Both the position numbers and the translations under genes were made by a program. The notes under the pieces are model-generated. The model did not search any database. It was not told where the DNA came from and worked only from the letters and a program-made list of their open reading frames with translations. From Euonymus europaeus (lineage: Eukaryota; Streptophyta; Magnoliopsida; Celastrales; Celastraceae), in assembly GCA_963580455.1 (NCBI GenBank), contig OY756961.1, forward strand, positions 14,985,001-15,049,000: a DNA stretch of 64,000 bases, written 5' to 3'. Each line of letters begins with the position of its first letter. The first letter of the stretch is position 1. Positions 1 through 12,473 of the stretch are shown here, one piece after another.

Positions 1-826
1 CAACTTCGGACCATCAAAGTTGCCCGGTGTACACGTTTTATTGTTCTTATATGTCAAATTTTATGAGTATAATCTTCATAGATTATTTCGATGCCAAAAC
101 ACCAACTTTCTATGACAAATGGACAAAACCATTAAAAGCTCCTCCATAGAGAGAGTTGAGCAACTTCGGACCATCAAAATTGCTCTATGTATACTTTTTA
201 TTGTTCTTTCTTGTCAAATTTTATGAGTATAAGCTTCCTACATTATTTCGATGCCAAAACAACAACTTTCTATGACAAATGGACAAAACCATTAAAAGCT
301 CCTCCATAGAGAGTGTTGAGCGACTTCGGACCTTCAAAATTGCTCAGTGTACAATTTTTATTGTTCTTATATGTCAAATTTTATGAGTATAAGCTTCATA
401 GATTATTTCGATGCCAAAACACCAACTTTCTATGACAAATGGACGAAATCGTTAAAAGCTTCTCCATAAAGAGAGTTGACCAACTTCGGACCATCAAAAT
501 TGCTCTATGTATACTTTTTATTGTTCTTCTATGTCAAATTTTACGAGTATAAGCTTCCTACATTATTTCGACGCCAAAACAACAACTTTCTATGACAAAT
601 GGACAAAACCAATAAAAGCTCCTCCATAGAGAGTGTTGAGCGACTTCGGACATTCAAAATTGCTCAGTGTACAATTTTTATTGTTCTTATATGTCAAATT
701 TTATGAGTATAAGCTTCATAGATTATTTCGATGCCAAAACACCAACTTACTATGACAAATGGACAAAACCGTTAAAATCTCCTCCATAGAGAGAGTTGAG
801 CAACTTCGGACCATCAAAGTTGCTCG

Positions 827-834
827 TTGTACAC
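827..834. other. 8-bp palindrome region next to the dyad, class e variant
   Basis: In many monomers unit positions 27-34 read GTGTACAC, a perfect 8-bp palindrome just right of the dyad arm (for example 1947-1954). Here, in class e, it is TTGTACAC and so broken at its first base. Other classes carry GTATAC, TGTACA or no palindrome (gtgtaaat, gatagac). This is the most class-variable part of the monomer. Confidence 0.5.
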
Positions 835-960
835 TTTTTATTGTTCTTATATGTCAAATTTTATGAGTATAAGCTTCATAGATTATTTCGATGCCAAAAC
901 ACCAACTTTCTATGACAAATGGACAAAATCGTTAAAAGCTCCTCCATAGAGAGAGTTGAG

Positions 961-3198
961 CAACTTCGGAGCATCAAAATTGCTCTATGTATACTTTTTA
1001 TTGTTCTTCTATGTCAAATTTTACGAGTATGAGCTTCCTAGATTATTTCGATGCCAAAACACCAACTTTCTATGACAAATGGACAAAGCCGTTAAAAGCT
1101 CCTCCATAGAGAGTGTTGAGCGACTTCGGAATTTCAAAGTTGCTCGGTGTACAATTTTTGTTGTTCTTTAATGTCAAATTTTACGAGTATAAGCTTCATA
1201 GACTATTTCGATGCCAAAACACCAACTTTCTTTGACAAATGGACAAAACCGTCAGAAGCTTCTCCATAGAGACAGTTGAGCAACATCGGATTATCAAAGT
1301 TGCTCGGGATAGACTTTTTATTGTTCTTCTATGTCAAATTTTACGAGTATAAGCTTCCTACATTATTTCGATGCCAAAACACCAACTTTCTATGACAAAT
1401 GGACGAAACCGTTAAAAGCTCCTCCATAGAGAGAGTTGAGCAACTTCGGACCATCAAAGTTGCTCGGTGTACAATTTTTATTGTTCTCATATGTCAAATT
1501 TTTTGAGTATAAGCTTCATAGATTATTTCGATGACAAAACACCAACTTTCTATGACAAATGGACAAAACCGTTAAGAGCTCCTCCATAGAGAGAGTTGAG
1601 CAACTTCAGACTATCAAAGTTGCTCGAGATAGACATTTTATTGTTCTTCTATGTCAAATTTTTGGAGTTTAAGCTTCGTAGATTATTTCGATGCCAAAAC
1701 ACCAACTTTCTATGACAAATGGACAAAACCGTTAAAAGCTCCTTCATAGAGAGTGTTGAGCGACTTCAGACCATCAAAGTTGCTCGGTGTACAATTTTTA
1801 TTGTTCTTATATGTCAAACTTTTTTAGTATAAGCTTCCTAGATTATTTCGATGCCAAAACACCAACTTACTATGACAAATGGACAAAACTGTTAAAATCT
1901 CCTCCATAGAGAGAGTTGAGCAACTTCGGACCATCAAAGTTGCTCGGTGTACACTTTTTATTGTTCTTATATGTCAAATTTTATGAGTATAAGCTTCATA
2001 GATTATTTCGATGCCAAAACACCAACTTTCTATGACAAATGGATGAACCGTTAAAAGCTCCTCCATAGAGAGATTTGAGCAACTTCGGACCATCAAAATT
2101 GCTCTATGTATACTTTTTATTGTTCTTCTATGTCAAATTCTACGGGTATGAGCTTCCTAGATTATTTCGATGCCAAAACACCAACTTTCTATGACAAATG
2201 GACAAAGCCGTTAAAAGCTCCTCCATAGAGAGTGTTGAGCGACTTCGGAATTTCAAAGTTGCTCGGTGTACAATTTTTGTTGTTCTTTAATGTCAAATTT
2301 TACGAGTATAAGCTTCATAGATTATTTCGATGCCAAAACACCAACTTTCTTTGACAAATGGACAAAACCGTCAGAAGCTTCTCCATAGAGACAGTTGAGC
2401 AACATCGGATTATCAAAGTTGCTCGGGATAGACTTTTTATTGTTCTTCTATGTCAAATTTTACGAGTATAAGCTTCCTACATTATTTCGATGCCAAAACA
2501 CCAACTTTCTATGACAAATGGACGAAACCGTTAAAAGCTCCTCCATAGAGAGAGTTGAGCAACTTCGGACCATCAAAGTTGCTCGGTGTACAATTTTTAT
2601 TGTTCTCATATGTCAAATTTTTTGAGTATAAGCTTCATAGATTATTTCGATGACAAAACACCAACTTTCTATGACAAATGGACAAAACCGTTAAGAGCTC
2701 CTCCATAGAGAGAGTTGAGCAACTTCAGACTATCAAAGTTGCTCGAGATAGACATTTTATTGTTCTTCTATGTCAAATTTTTCGAGTTTAAGCTTCGTAG
2801 ATTATTTCGATGCCAAAACACCAACTTTCTATGACAAATGGACAAAACCGTTAAAAGCTCCTTCATAGAGAGTGTTGAGCGACTTCAGACCATCAAAGTT
2901 GCTCGGTGTACAATTTTTATTGTTCTTATATGTCAAACTTTTTTAGTATAAGCTTCCTAGATTATTTCGATGCCAAAACACCAACTTACTATGACAAATG
3001 GACAAAACCGTTAAAATCTCCTCCATAGAGAGAGTTGAGCAACTTCGGACCATCAAAGTTGCTCGGTGTACACTTTTTATTGTTCTTATATGTCAAATTT
3101 TATGATTATAAGCTTCATAGATTATTTCGATGCCAAAACACCAACTTTCTATGACAAATGGATGAACCGTTAAAAGCTCCTCCATAGAGAGATTTGAG
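961..3198. repeat. Tandem 7-mer subrepeat (f-l twice) inside HOR copy 1
   Basis: Units 961-2079 (f g h i j k l) and 2080-3198 (f' g h i j k l) are two successive 1119-bp copies. They share the g marker aatttc/tctttaatg, the h marker gggatagac, the i marker tctcatatg, the j marker gagatagacat and the 159-bp l unit. Small differences are f versus f' (attttacgag versus attctacggg), 'gactatttcg' versus 'gattatttcg' in g, and 'tatgagtat' versus 'tatgattat' in l. The same doubled 7-mer recurs in the copies starting at 8796 and 15355, and in a modified form at 20473. Confidence 0.88.
1918..1945. other. Dyad-symmetric element, perfect 9-bp arms (representative copy)
   Basis: GAGCAACTT (1918-1926) and AAGTTGCTC (1937-1945) are exact inverted complements separated by 10 bases. 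The left arm spans the monomer boundary as I phase it (unit positions -3 to 6) and the right arm is unit positions 17-25. The element is perfect in classes that read caacttcggaccatcaaagttgctc (e, i, l, P, R and others). It has one mismatch in classes with gcgactt (c, g, k, n, T), aaattgctc (b, d, m, Q, U) or gttgccc (a, V). A hairpin or a dimeric protein site is possible, but function is unproven. Confidence 0.75.
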
Positions 3199-3678
3199 CA
3201 ACTTCGGACCATCAAAATTGCTCTATGTATACTTTTTATTGTTCTTCTATGTCAAATTCTACGAGTATAAGCTTCCTAGATTATTTCGATGCCAAAACAC
3301 CAACTTTCTATGACAAATGGACAAAACCGTTAAAAGCTCCTCCATAGAGAGTGTTGAGCGACTTCGGACCATCAAAGTTGTTCGGTGTAAATTTTTTATT
3401 ATTCTTATATGTCAAATTTTACGAGTATAAGCTTCCTAGATTATTTCGATGCCAAAACACCAACTTTCTATGACAAATCGACAAAACCGTTAAAATCCCC
3501 TCCATAGTGAGAGTTGAGCAACTTCGGACCGTCAAAATTGCTCTTTGTACAATTTTTATTGTTCTTATATGTCAAATTTTACGAGTATAAGCTTCAGAGA
3601 TTATTTCGATGCTAAAACAACAACTTTCTATGACAAATGGACAAAACCGTTAAAAGCTCCTCCATAGAATGAGTTGAG

Positions 3679-6236
3679 CAACTTCGGACCATCAAAGTTG
3701 CCCGGTGTACACGTTTTATTGTTCTTATATGTCAAATTTTATGAGTATAATCTTCATAGATTATTTCGATGCAAAAACACCAACTTTCTATGACAAATGG
3801 ACAAAACCATTAAAAGCTCCTCCATAGAGAGAGTTGAGCAACTTCGGACCATCAAAATTGCTCTATGTATACTTTTTATTGTTCTTTCTTGTCAAATTTT
3901 ATGAGTATAAGCTTCCTACATTATTTCGATGCCAAAACAACAACTTTCTATGACAAATGGACAAAACCATTAAAAGCTCCTCCATAGAGAGTGTTGAGCG
4001 ACTTCGGACCTTCAAAATTGCTCAGTGTACAATTTTTATTGTTCTTATATGTCAAATTTTATGAGTATAAGCTTCATAGATTATTTCGATGCCAAAACAC
4101 CAACTTTCTATGACAAATGGACGAAATCGTTAAAAGCTTCTCCATAAAGAGAGTTGAGCAACTTCGGACCATCAAAATTGCTCTATGTATACTTTTTATT
4201 GTTCTTCTATGTCAAATTTTACGAGTATAAGCTTCCTACATTATTTCGACGCCAAAACAACAACTTTCTATGACAAATGGACAAAACCAATAAAAGCTCC
4301 TCCATAGAGAGTGTTGAGCGACTTCGGACCTTCAAAATTGCTCAGTGTACAATTTTTATTGTTCTTATATGTCAAATTTTATGAGTATAAGCTTCATAGA
4401 TTATTTCGATGCCAAAACACCAACTTACTATGACAAATGGACAAAACTGTTAAAATCTCCTCCATAGAGAGAGTTGAGCAACTTCGGACCATCAAAGTTG
4501 CTCGTTGTACACTTTTTATTGTTCTTATATGTCAAATTTTATGAGTATAAGCTTCATAGATTATTTCGATGCCAAAACACCAACTTTCTATGACAAATGG
4601 ATGAACCGTTAAAAGCTCCTCCATAGAGAGATTTGAGCAACTTCGGACCATCAAAATTGCTCTATGTATACTTTTTATTGTTCTTCTATGTCAAATTCTA
4701 CGGGTATGAGCTTCCTAGATTATTTCGATGCCAAAACACCAACTTTCTATGACAAATGGACAAAGCCGTTAAAAGCTCCTCCATAGAGAGTGTTGAGCGA
4801 CTTCGGAATTTCAAAGTTGCTCGGTGTACAATTTTTGTTGTTCTTTAATGTCAAATTTTACGAGTATAAGCTTCATAGATTATTTCGATGCCAAAACACC
4901 AACTTTCTTTGACAAATGGACAAAACCGTCAGAAGCTTCTCCATAGAGACAGTTGAGCAACATCGGATTATCAAAGTTGCTCGGGATAGACTTTTTATTG
5001 TTCTTCTATGTCAAATTTTACGAGTATAAGCTTCCTACATTATTTCGATGCCAAAACACCAACTTTCTATGACAAATGGACGAAACCGTTAAAAGCTCCT
5101 CCATAGAGAGAGTTGAGCAACTTCGGACCATCAAAGTTGCTCGGTGTACAATTTTTATTGTTCTCATATGTCAAATTTTTTGAGTATAAGCTTCATAGAT
5201 TATTTCGATGACAAAACACCAACTTTCTATGACAAATGGACAAAACCGTTAAGAGCTCCTCCATAGAGAGAGTTGAGCAACTTCAGACTATCAAAGTTGC
5301 TCGAGATAGACATTTTATTGTTCTTCTATGTCAAATTTTTCGAGTTTAAGCTTCGTAGATTATTTCGATGCCAAAACACCAACTTTCTATGACAAATGGA
5401 CAAAACCGTTAAAAGCTCCTTCATAGAGAGTGTTGAGCGACTTCAGACCATCAAAGTTGCTCGGTGTACAATTTTTATTGTTCTTATATGTCAAACTTTT
5501 TTAGTATAAGCTTCCTAGATTATTTCGATGCCAAAACACCAACTTACTATGACAAATGGACAAAACCGTTAAAATCTCCTCCATAGAGAGAGTTGAGCAA
5601 CTTCGGACCATCAAAGTTGCTCGGTGTACACTTTTTATTGTTCTTATATGTCAAATTTTATGATTATAAGCTTCATAGATTATTTCGATGCCAAAACACC
5701 AACTTTCTATGACAAATGGATGAACCGTTAAAAGCTCCTCCATAGAGAGATTTGAGCAACTTCGGACCATCAAAATTGCTCTATGTATACTTTTTATTGT
5801 TCTTCTATGTCAAATTCTACGAGTATAAGCTTCCTAGATTATTTCGATGCCAAAACACCAACTTTCTATGACAAATGGACAAAACCGTTAAAAGCTCCTC
5901 CATAGAGAGTGTTGAGCGACTTCGGACCATCAAAGTTGTTCGGTGTAAATTTTTTATTATTCTTATATGTCAAATTTTACGAGTATAAGCTTCCTAGATT
6001 ATTTCGATGCCAAAACACCAACTTTCTATGACAAATCGACAAAACCGTTAAAATCCCCTCCATAGTGAGAGTTGAGCAACTTCGGACCGTCAAAATTGCT
6101 CTTTGTACAATTTTTATTGTTCTTATATGTCAAATTTTACGAGTATAAGCTTCAGAGATTATTTCGATGCTAAAACAACAACTTTCTATGACAAATGGAC
6201 AAAACCGTTAAAAGCTCCTCCATAGAATGAGTTGAG
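3679..6236. repeat. Domain A HOR copy 2, 16-mer with e/l hybrid
   Basis: Order a b c d c e/l f' g h i j k l m n o. The sixth unit (4479-4637) begins as class e (ctcgttgtacac) but ends as class l (ggatgaacc, 159 bp), and the next unit is the f' form. This is what an exchange between e and the first l of a 23-mer would leave, with loss of exactly one 7-mer. Length is 2558 bp, that is 16 units less two single-base deletions. Confidence 0.88.
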
Positions 6237-8795
6237 CAACTTCGGACCATCAAAGTTGCCCGGTGTACACGTTTTATTGTTCTTATATGTCAAATTTTAT
6301 GAGTATAATCTTCATAGATTATTTCGATGCCAAAACACCAACTTTCTATGACAAATGGACAAAACCATTAAAAGCTCCTCCATAGAGAGAGTTGAGCAAC
6401 TTCGGACCATCAAAATTGCTCTATGTATACTTTTTATTGTTCTTTCTTGTCAAATTTTATGAGTATAAGCTTCCTACATTATTTCGATGCCAAAACAACA
6501 ACTTTCTATGACAAATGGACAAAACCATTAAAAGCTCCTCCATAGAGAGTGTTGAGCGACTTCGGACCTTCAAAATTGCTCAGTGTACAATTTTTATTGT
6601 TCTTATATGTCAAATTTTATGAGTATAAGCTTCATAGATTATTTCGATGCCAAAACACCAACTTTCTATGACAAATGGACGAAATCGTTAAAAGCTTCTC
6701 CATAAAGAGAGTTGAGCAACTTCGGACCATCAAAATTGCTCTATGTATACTTTTTATTGTTCTTCTATGTCAAATTTTACGAGTATAAGCTTCCTACATT
6801 ATTTCGACGCCAAAACAACAACTTTCTATGACAAATGGACAAAACCAATAAAAGCTCCTCCATAGAGAGTGTTGAGCGACTTCGGACCTTCAAAATTGCT
6901 CAGTGTACAATTTTTATTGTTCTTATATGTCAAATTTTATGAGTATAAGCTTCATAGATTATTTCGATGCCAAAACACCAACTTACTATGACAAATGGAC
7001 AAAACTGTTAAAATCTCCTCCATAGAGAGAGTTGAGCAACTTCGGACCATCAAAGTTGCTCGTTGTACACTTTTTATTGTTCTTATATGTCAAATTTTAT
7101 GAGTATAAGCTTCATAGATTATTTCGATGCCAAAACACCAACTTTCTATGACAAATGGACAAAATCGTTAAAAGCTCCTCCATAGAGAGAGTTGAGCAAC
7201 TTCGGAGCATCAAAATTGCTCTATGTATACTTTTTATTGTTCTTCTATGTCAAATTTTACGAGTATGAGCTTCCTAGATTATTTCGATGCCAAAACACCA
7301 ACTTTCTATGACAAATGGACAAAGCCGTTAAAAGCTCCTCCATAGAGAGTGTTGAGCGACTTCGGAATTTCAAAGTTGCTCGGTGTACAATTTTTGTTGT
7401 TCTTTAATGTCAAATTTTACGAGTATAAGCTTCATAGACTATTTCGATGCCAAAACACCAACTTTCTTTGACAAATGGACAAAACCGTCAGAAGCTTCTC
7501 CATAGAGACAGTTGAGCAACATCGGATTATCAAAGTTGCTCGGGATAGACTTTTTATTGTTCTTCTATGTCAAATTTTACGAGTATAAGCTTCCTACATT
7601 ATTTCGATGCCAAAACACCAACTTTCTATGACAAATGGACGAAACCGTTAAAAGCTCCTCCATAGAGAGAGTTGAGCAACTTCGGACCATCAAAGTTGCT
7701 CGGTGTACAATTTTTATTGTTCTCATATGTCAAATTTTTTGAGTATAAGCTTCATAGATTATTTCGATGACAAAACACCAACTTTCTATGACAAATGGAC
7801 AAAACCGTTAAGAGCTCCTCCATAGAGAGAGTTGAGCAACTTCAGACTATCAAAGTTGCTCGAGATAGACATTTTATTGTTCTTCTATGTCAAATTTTTG
7901 GAGTTTAAGCTTCGTAGATTATTTCGATGCCAAAACACCAACTTTCTATGACAAATGGACAAAACTGTTAAAAGCTCCTTCATAGAGAGTGTTGAGCGAC
8001 TTCAGACCATCAAAGTTGCTCGGTGTACAATTTTTATTGTTCTTATATGTCAAACTTTTTTAGTATAAGCTTCCTAGATTATTTCGATGCCAAAACACCA
8101 ACTTACTATGACAAATGGACAAAACCGTTAAAATCTCCTCCATAGAGAGAGTTGAGCAACTTCGGACCATCAAAGTTGCTCGGTGTACACTTTTTATTGT
8201 TCTTATATGTCAAATTTTATGATTATAAGCTTCATAGATTATTTCGATGCCAAAACACCAACTTTCTATGACAAATGGATGAACCGTTAAAAGCTCCTCC
8301 ATAGAGAGATTTGAGCAACTTCGGACCATCAAAATTGCTCTATGTATACTTTTTATTGTTCTTCTATGTCAAATTCTACGAGTATAAGCTTCCTAGATTA
8401 TTTCGATGCCAAAACACCAACTTTCTATGACAAATGGACAAAACCGTTAAAAGCTCCTCCATAGAGAGTGTTGAGCGACTTCGGACCATCAAAGTTGTTC
8501 GGTGTAAATTTTTTATTATTCTTATATGTCAAATTTTACGAGTATAAGCTTCCTAGATTATTTCGATGCCAAAACACCAACTTTCTATGACAAATCGACA
8601 AAACCGTTAAAATCCCCTCCATAGTGAGAGTTGAGCAACTTCGGACCGTCAAAATTGCTCTTTGTACAATTTTTATTGTTCTTATATGTCAAATTTTACG
8701 AGTATAAGCTTCAGAGATTATTTCGATGCTAAAACAACAACTTTCTATGACAAATGGACAAAACCGTTAAAAGCTCCTCCATAGAATGAGTTGAG
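6237..8795. repeat. Domain A HOR copy 3, 16-mer
   Basis: Order a b c d c e f g h i j k l m n o, with a normal 160-bp e unit and one 159-bp l unit (8157-8315), total 2559 bp. This is the plainest copy of the 16-mer and serves as the reference for the domain. Confidence 0.9.
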
Positions 8796-11700
8796 CAACT
8801 TCGGACCATCAAAGTTGCCCGGTGTACACGTTTTATTGTTCTTATATGTCAAATTTTATGAGTATAATCTTCATAGATTATTTCGATGCCAAAACACCAA
8901 CTTTCTATGACAAATGGACAAAACCATTAAAAGCTCCTCCATAGAGAGAGTTGAGCAACTTCGGACCATCAAAATTGCTCTATGTATACTTTTTATTGTT
9001 CTTTCTTGTCAAATTTTATGAGTATAAGCTTCCTACATTATTTCGATGCCAAAACAACAACTTTCTATGACAAATGGACAAAACCATTAAAAGCTCCTCC
9101 ATAGAGAGTGTTGAGCGACTTCGGACCTTCAAAATTGCTCAGTGTACAATTTTTATTGTTCTTATATGTCAAATTTTATGAGTATAAGCTTCATAGATTA
9201 TTTCGATGCCAAAACACCAACTTTCTATGACAAATGGACGAAATCGTTAAAAGCTTCTCCATAAAGAGAGTTGAGCAACTTCGGACCATCAAAATTGCTC
9301 TATGTATACTTTTTATTGTTCTTCTATGTCAAATTTTACGAGTATAAGCTTCCTACATTATTTCGACGCCAAAACAACAACTTTCTATGACAAATGGACA
9401 AAACCAATAAAAGCTCCTCCATAGAGAGTGTTGAGCGACTTCGGACCTTCAAAATTGCTCAGTGTACAATTTTTATTGTTCTTATATGTCAAATTTTATG
9501 AGTATAAGCTTCATAGATTATTTCGATGCCAAAACACCAACTTACTATGACAAATGGACAAAACTGTTAAAATCTCCTCCATAGAGAGAGTTGAGCAACT
9601 TCGGACCATCAAAGTTGCTCGTTGTACACTTTTTATTGTTCTTATATGTCAAATTTTATGAGTATAAGCTTCATAGATTATTTCGATGCCAAAACACCAA
9701 CTTTCTATGACAAATGGACAAAATCGTTAAAAGCTCCTCCATAGAGAGAGTTGAGCAACTTCGGAGCATCAAAATTGCTCTATGTATACTTTTTATTGTT
9801 CTTCTATGTCAAATTTTACGAGTATGAGCTTCCTAGATTATTTCGATGCCAAAACACCAACTTTCTATGACAAATGGACAAAGCCGTTAAAAGCTCCTCC
9901 ATAGAGAGTGTTGAGCGACTTCGGAATTTCAAAGTTGCTCGGTGTACAATTTTTGTTGTTCTTTAATGTCAAATTTTACGAGTATAAGCTTCATAGACTA
10001 TTTCGATGCCAAAACACCAACTTTCTTTGACAAATGGACAAAACCGTCAGAAGCTTCTCCATAGAGACAGTTGAGCAACATCGGATTATCAAAGTTGCTC
10101 GGGATAGACTTTTTATTGTTCTTCTATGTCAAATTTTACGAGTATAAGCTTCCTACATTATTTCGATGCCAAAACACCAACTTTCTATGACAAATGGACG
10201 AAACCGTTAAAAGCTCCTCCATAGAGAGAGTTGAGCAACTTCGGACCATCAAAGTTGCTCGGTGTACAATTTTTATTGTTCTCATATGTCAAATTTTTTG
10301 AGTATAAGCTTCATAGATTATTTCGATGACAAAACACCAACTTTCTATGACAAATGGACAAAACCGTTAAGAGCTCCTCCATAGAGAGAGTTGAGCAACT
10401 TCAGACTATCAAAGTTGCTCGAGATAGACATTTTATTGTTCTTCTATGTCAAATTTTTGGAGTTTAAGCTTCGTAGATTATTTCGATGCCAAAACACCAA
10501 CTTTCTATGACAAATGGACAAAACTGTTAAAAGCTCCTTCATAGAGAGTGTTGAGCGACTTCAGACCATCAAAGTTGCTCGGTGTACAATTTTTATTGTT
10601 CTTATATGTCAAACTTTTTTAGTATAAGCTTCCTAGATTATTTCGATGCCAAAACACCAACTTACTATGACAAATGGACAAAACCGTTAAAATCTCCTCC
10701 ATAGAGAGAGTTGAGCAACTTCGGACCATCAAAGTTGCTCGGTGTACACTTTTTATTGTTCTTATATGTCAAATTTTATGAGTATAAGCTTTATAGATTA
10801 TTTCGATGCCAAAACACCAACTTTCTATGACAAATGGATGAACCGTTAAAAGCTCCTCCATAGAGAGATTTGAGCAACTTCGGACCATCAAAATTGCTCT
10901 ATGTATACTTTTTATTGTTCTTCTATGTCAAATTCTACGGGTATGAGCTTCCAAGATTATTTCGATGCCAAAACACCAACTTTCTATGAAAAATGGACAA
11001 AGCCGTTAAAAGCTCCTCCATAGAGAGTGTTGAGCGACTTCGGAATTTCAAAGTTGCTCGGTGTACAATTTTTGTTGTTCTTTAATGTCAAATTTTACGA
11101 GTATAAGCTTCATAGATTATTTCGATGCCAAAACCCCAACTTTCTTTGACAAATGGACAAAACCGTCAGAAGCTTCTCCATAGAGACAGTTGAGCAACAT
11201 CGGATTATCAAAGTTGCTCGGGATAGACTTTTTATTGTTCTTCTATGTCAAATTTTACGAGTATAAGCTTCCTACATTATTTCGATGCCAAAACACCAAC
11301 TTTCTATGACAAATGGACGAAACCGTTAAAAGCTCCTCCATAGAGAGAGTTGAGCAACTTCGGACCATCAAAGTTGCTCGGTGTACAATTTTTATTGTTC
11401 TCATATGTCAAATTTTTTGAGTATAAGCTTCATAGATTATTTCGATGACAAAACACCAACTTTCTATGACAAATGGACAAAACCGTTAAGAGCTCCTCCA
11501 TAGAGAGAGTTGAGCAACTTCAGACTATCAAAGTTGCTCGAGATAGACATTTTATTGTTCTTCTATGTCAAATTTTTCGAGTTTAAGCTTCGTAGATTAT
11601 TTCGATGCCAAAACACCAACTTTCTATGACAAATGGACAAAACCGTTAAAAGCTCCTTCATAGAGAGTGTTGAGCGACTTCAGACCATCAAAGTTGCTCG

Positions 11701-12473
11701 GTGTACAATTTTTATTGTTCTTATATGTCAAACTTTTTTAGTATAAGCTTCCTAGATTATTTCGATGCCAAAACACCAACTTACTATGACAAATGGACAA
11801 AACCGTTAAAATCTCCTCCATAGAGAGAGTTGAGCAACTTCGGACCATCAAAGTTGCTCGGTGTACACTTTTTATTGTTCTTATATGTCAAATTTTATGA
11901 TTATAAGCTTCATAGATTATTTCGATGCCAAAACACCAACTTTCTATGACAAATGGATGAACCGTTAAAAGCTCCTCCATAGAGAGATTTGAGCAACTTC
12001 GGACCATCAAAATTGCTCTATGTATACTTTTTATTGTTCTTCTATGTCAAATTCTACGAGTATAAGCTTCCTAGATTATTTCGATGCCAAAACACCAACT
12101 TTCTATGACAAATGGACAAAACCGTTAAAAGCTCCTCCATAGAGAGTGTTGAGCGACTTCGGACCATCAAAGTTGTTCGGTGTAAATTTTTTATTATTCT
12201 TATATGTCAAATTTTACGAGTATAAGCTTCCTAGATTATTTCGATGCCAAAACACCAACTTTCTATGACAAATCGACAAAACCGTTAAAATCCCCTCCAT
12301 AGTGAGAGTTGAGCAACTTCGGACCGTCAAAATTGCTCTTTGTACAATTTTTATTGTTCTTATATGTCAAATTTTACGAGTATAAGCTTCAGAGATTATT
12401 TCGATGCTAAAACAACAACTTTCTATGACAAATGGACAAAACCGTTAAAAGCTCCTCCATAGAATGAGTTGAG
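8796..12473. repeat. Domain A HOR copy 4, 23-mer
   Basis: The order matches copy 1 with the f-l 7-mer doubled, and the 159-bp l units lie at 10716-10874 and 11835-11993. Total 3678 bp. Private substitutions include 'cttccaagatt' and 'atgaaaaatgg' in the f' unit (10875) and 'aaaaccccaac' in the following g unit. Confidence 0.9.

Larger units (their letters stand above)
1..3678. repeat. Domain A HOR copy 1, 23-mer
   Basis: Order a b c d c e f g h i j k l f' g h i j k l m n o. Two 7-mers (f-l) stand in tandem 1119 bp apart. The two l units (1921-2079 and 3040-3198) are each 159 bp, giving 3678 bp in all. The second f is the f' form with attctacggg. The window begins exactly at an a unit, so this copy looks complete. 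Confidence 0.9.
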
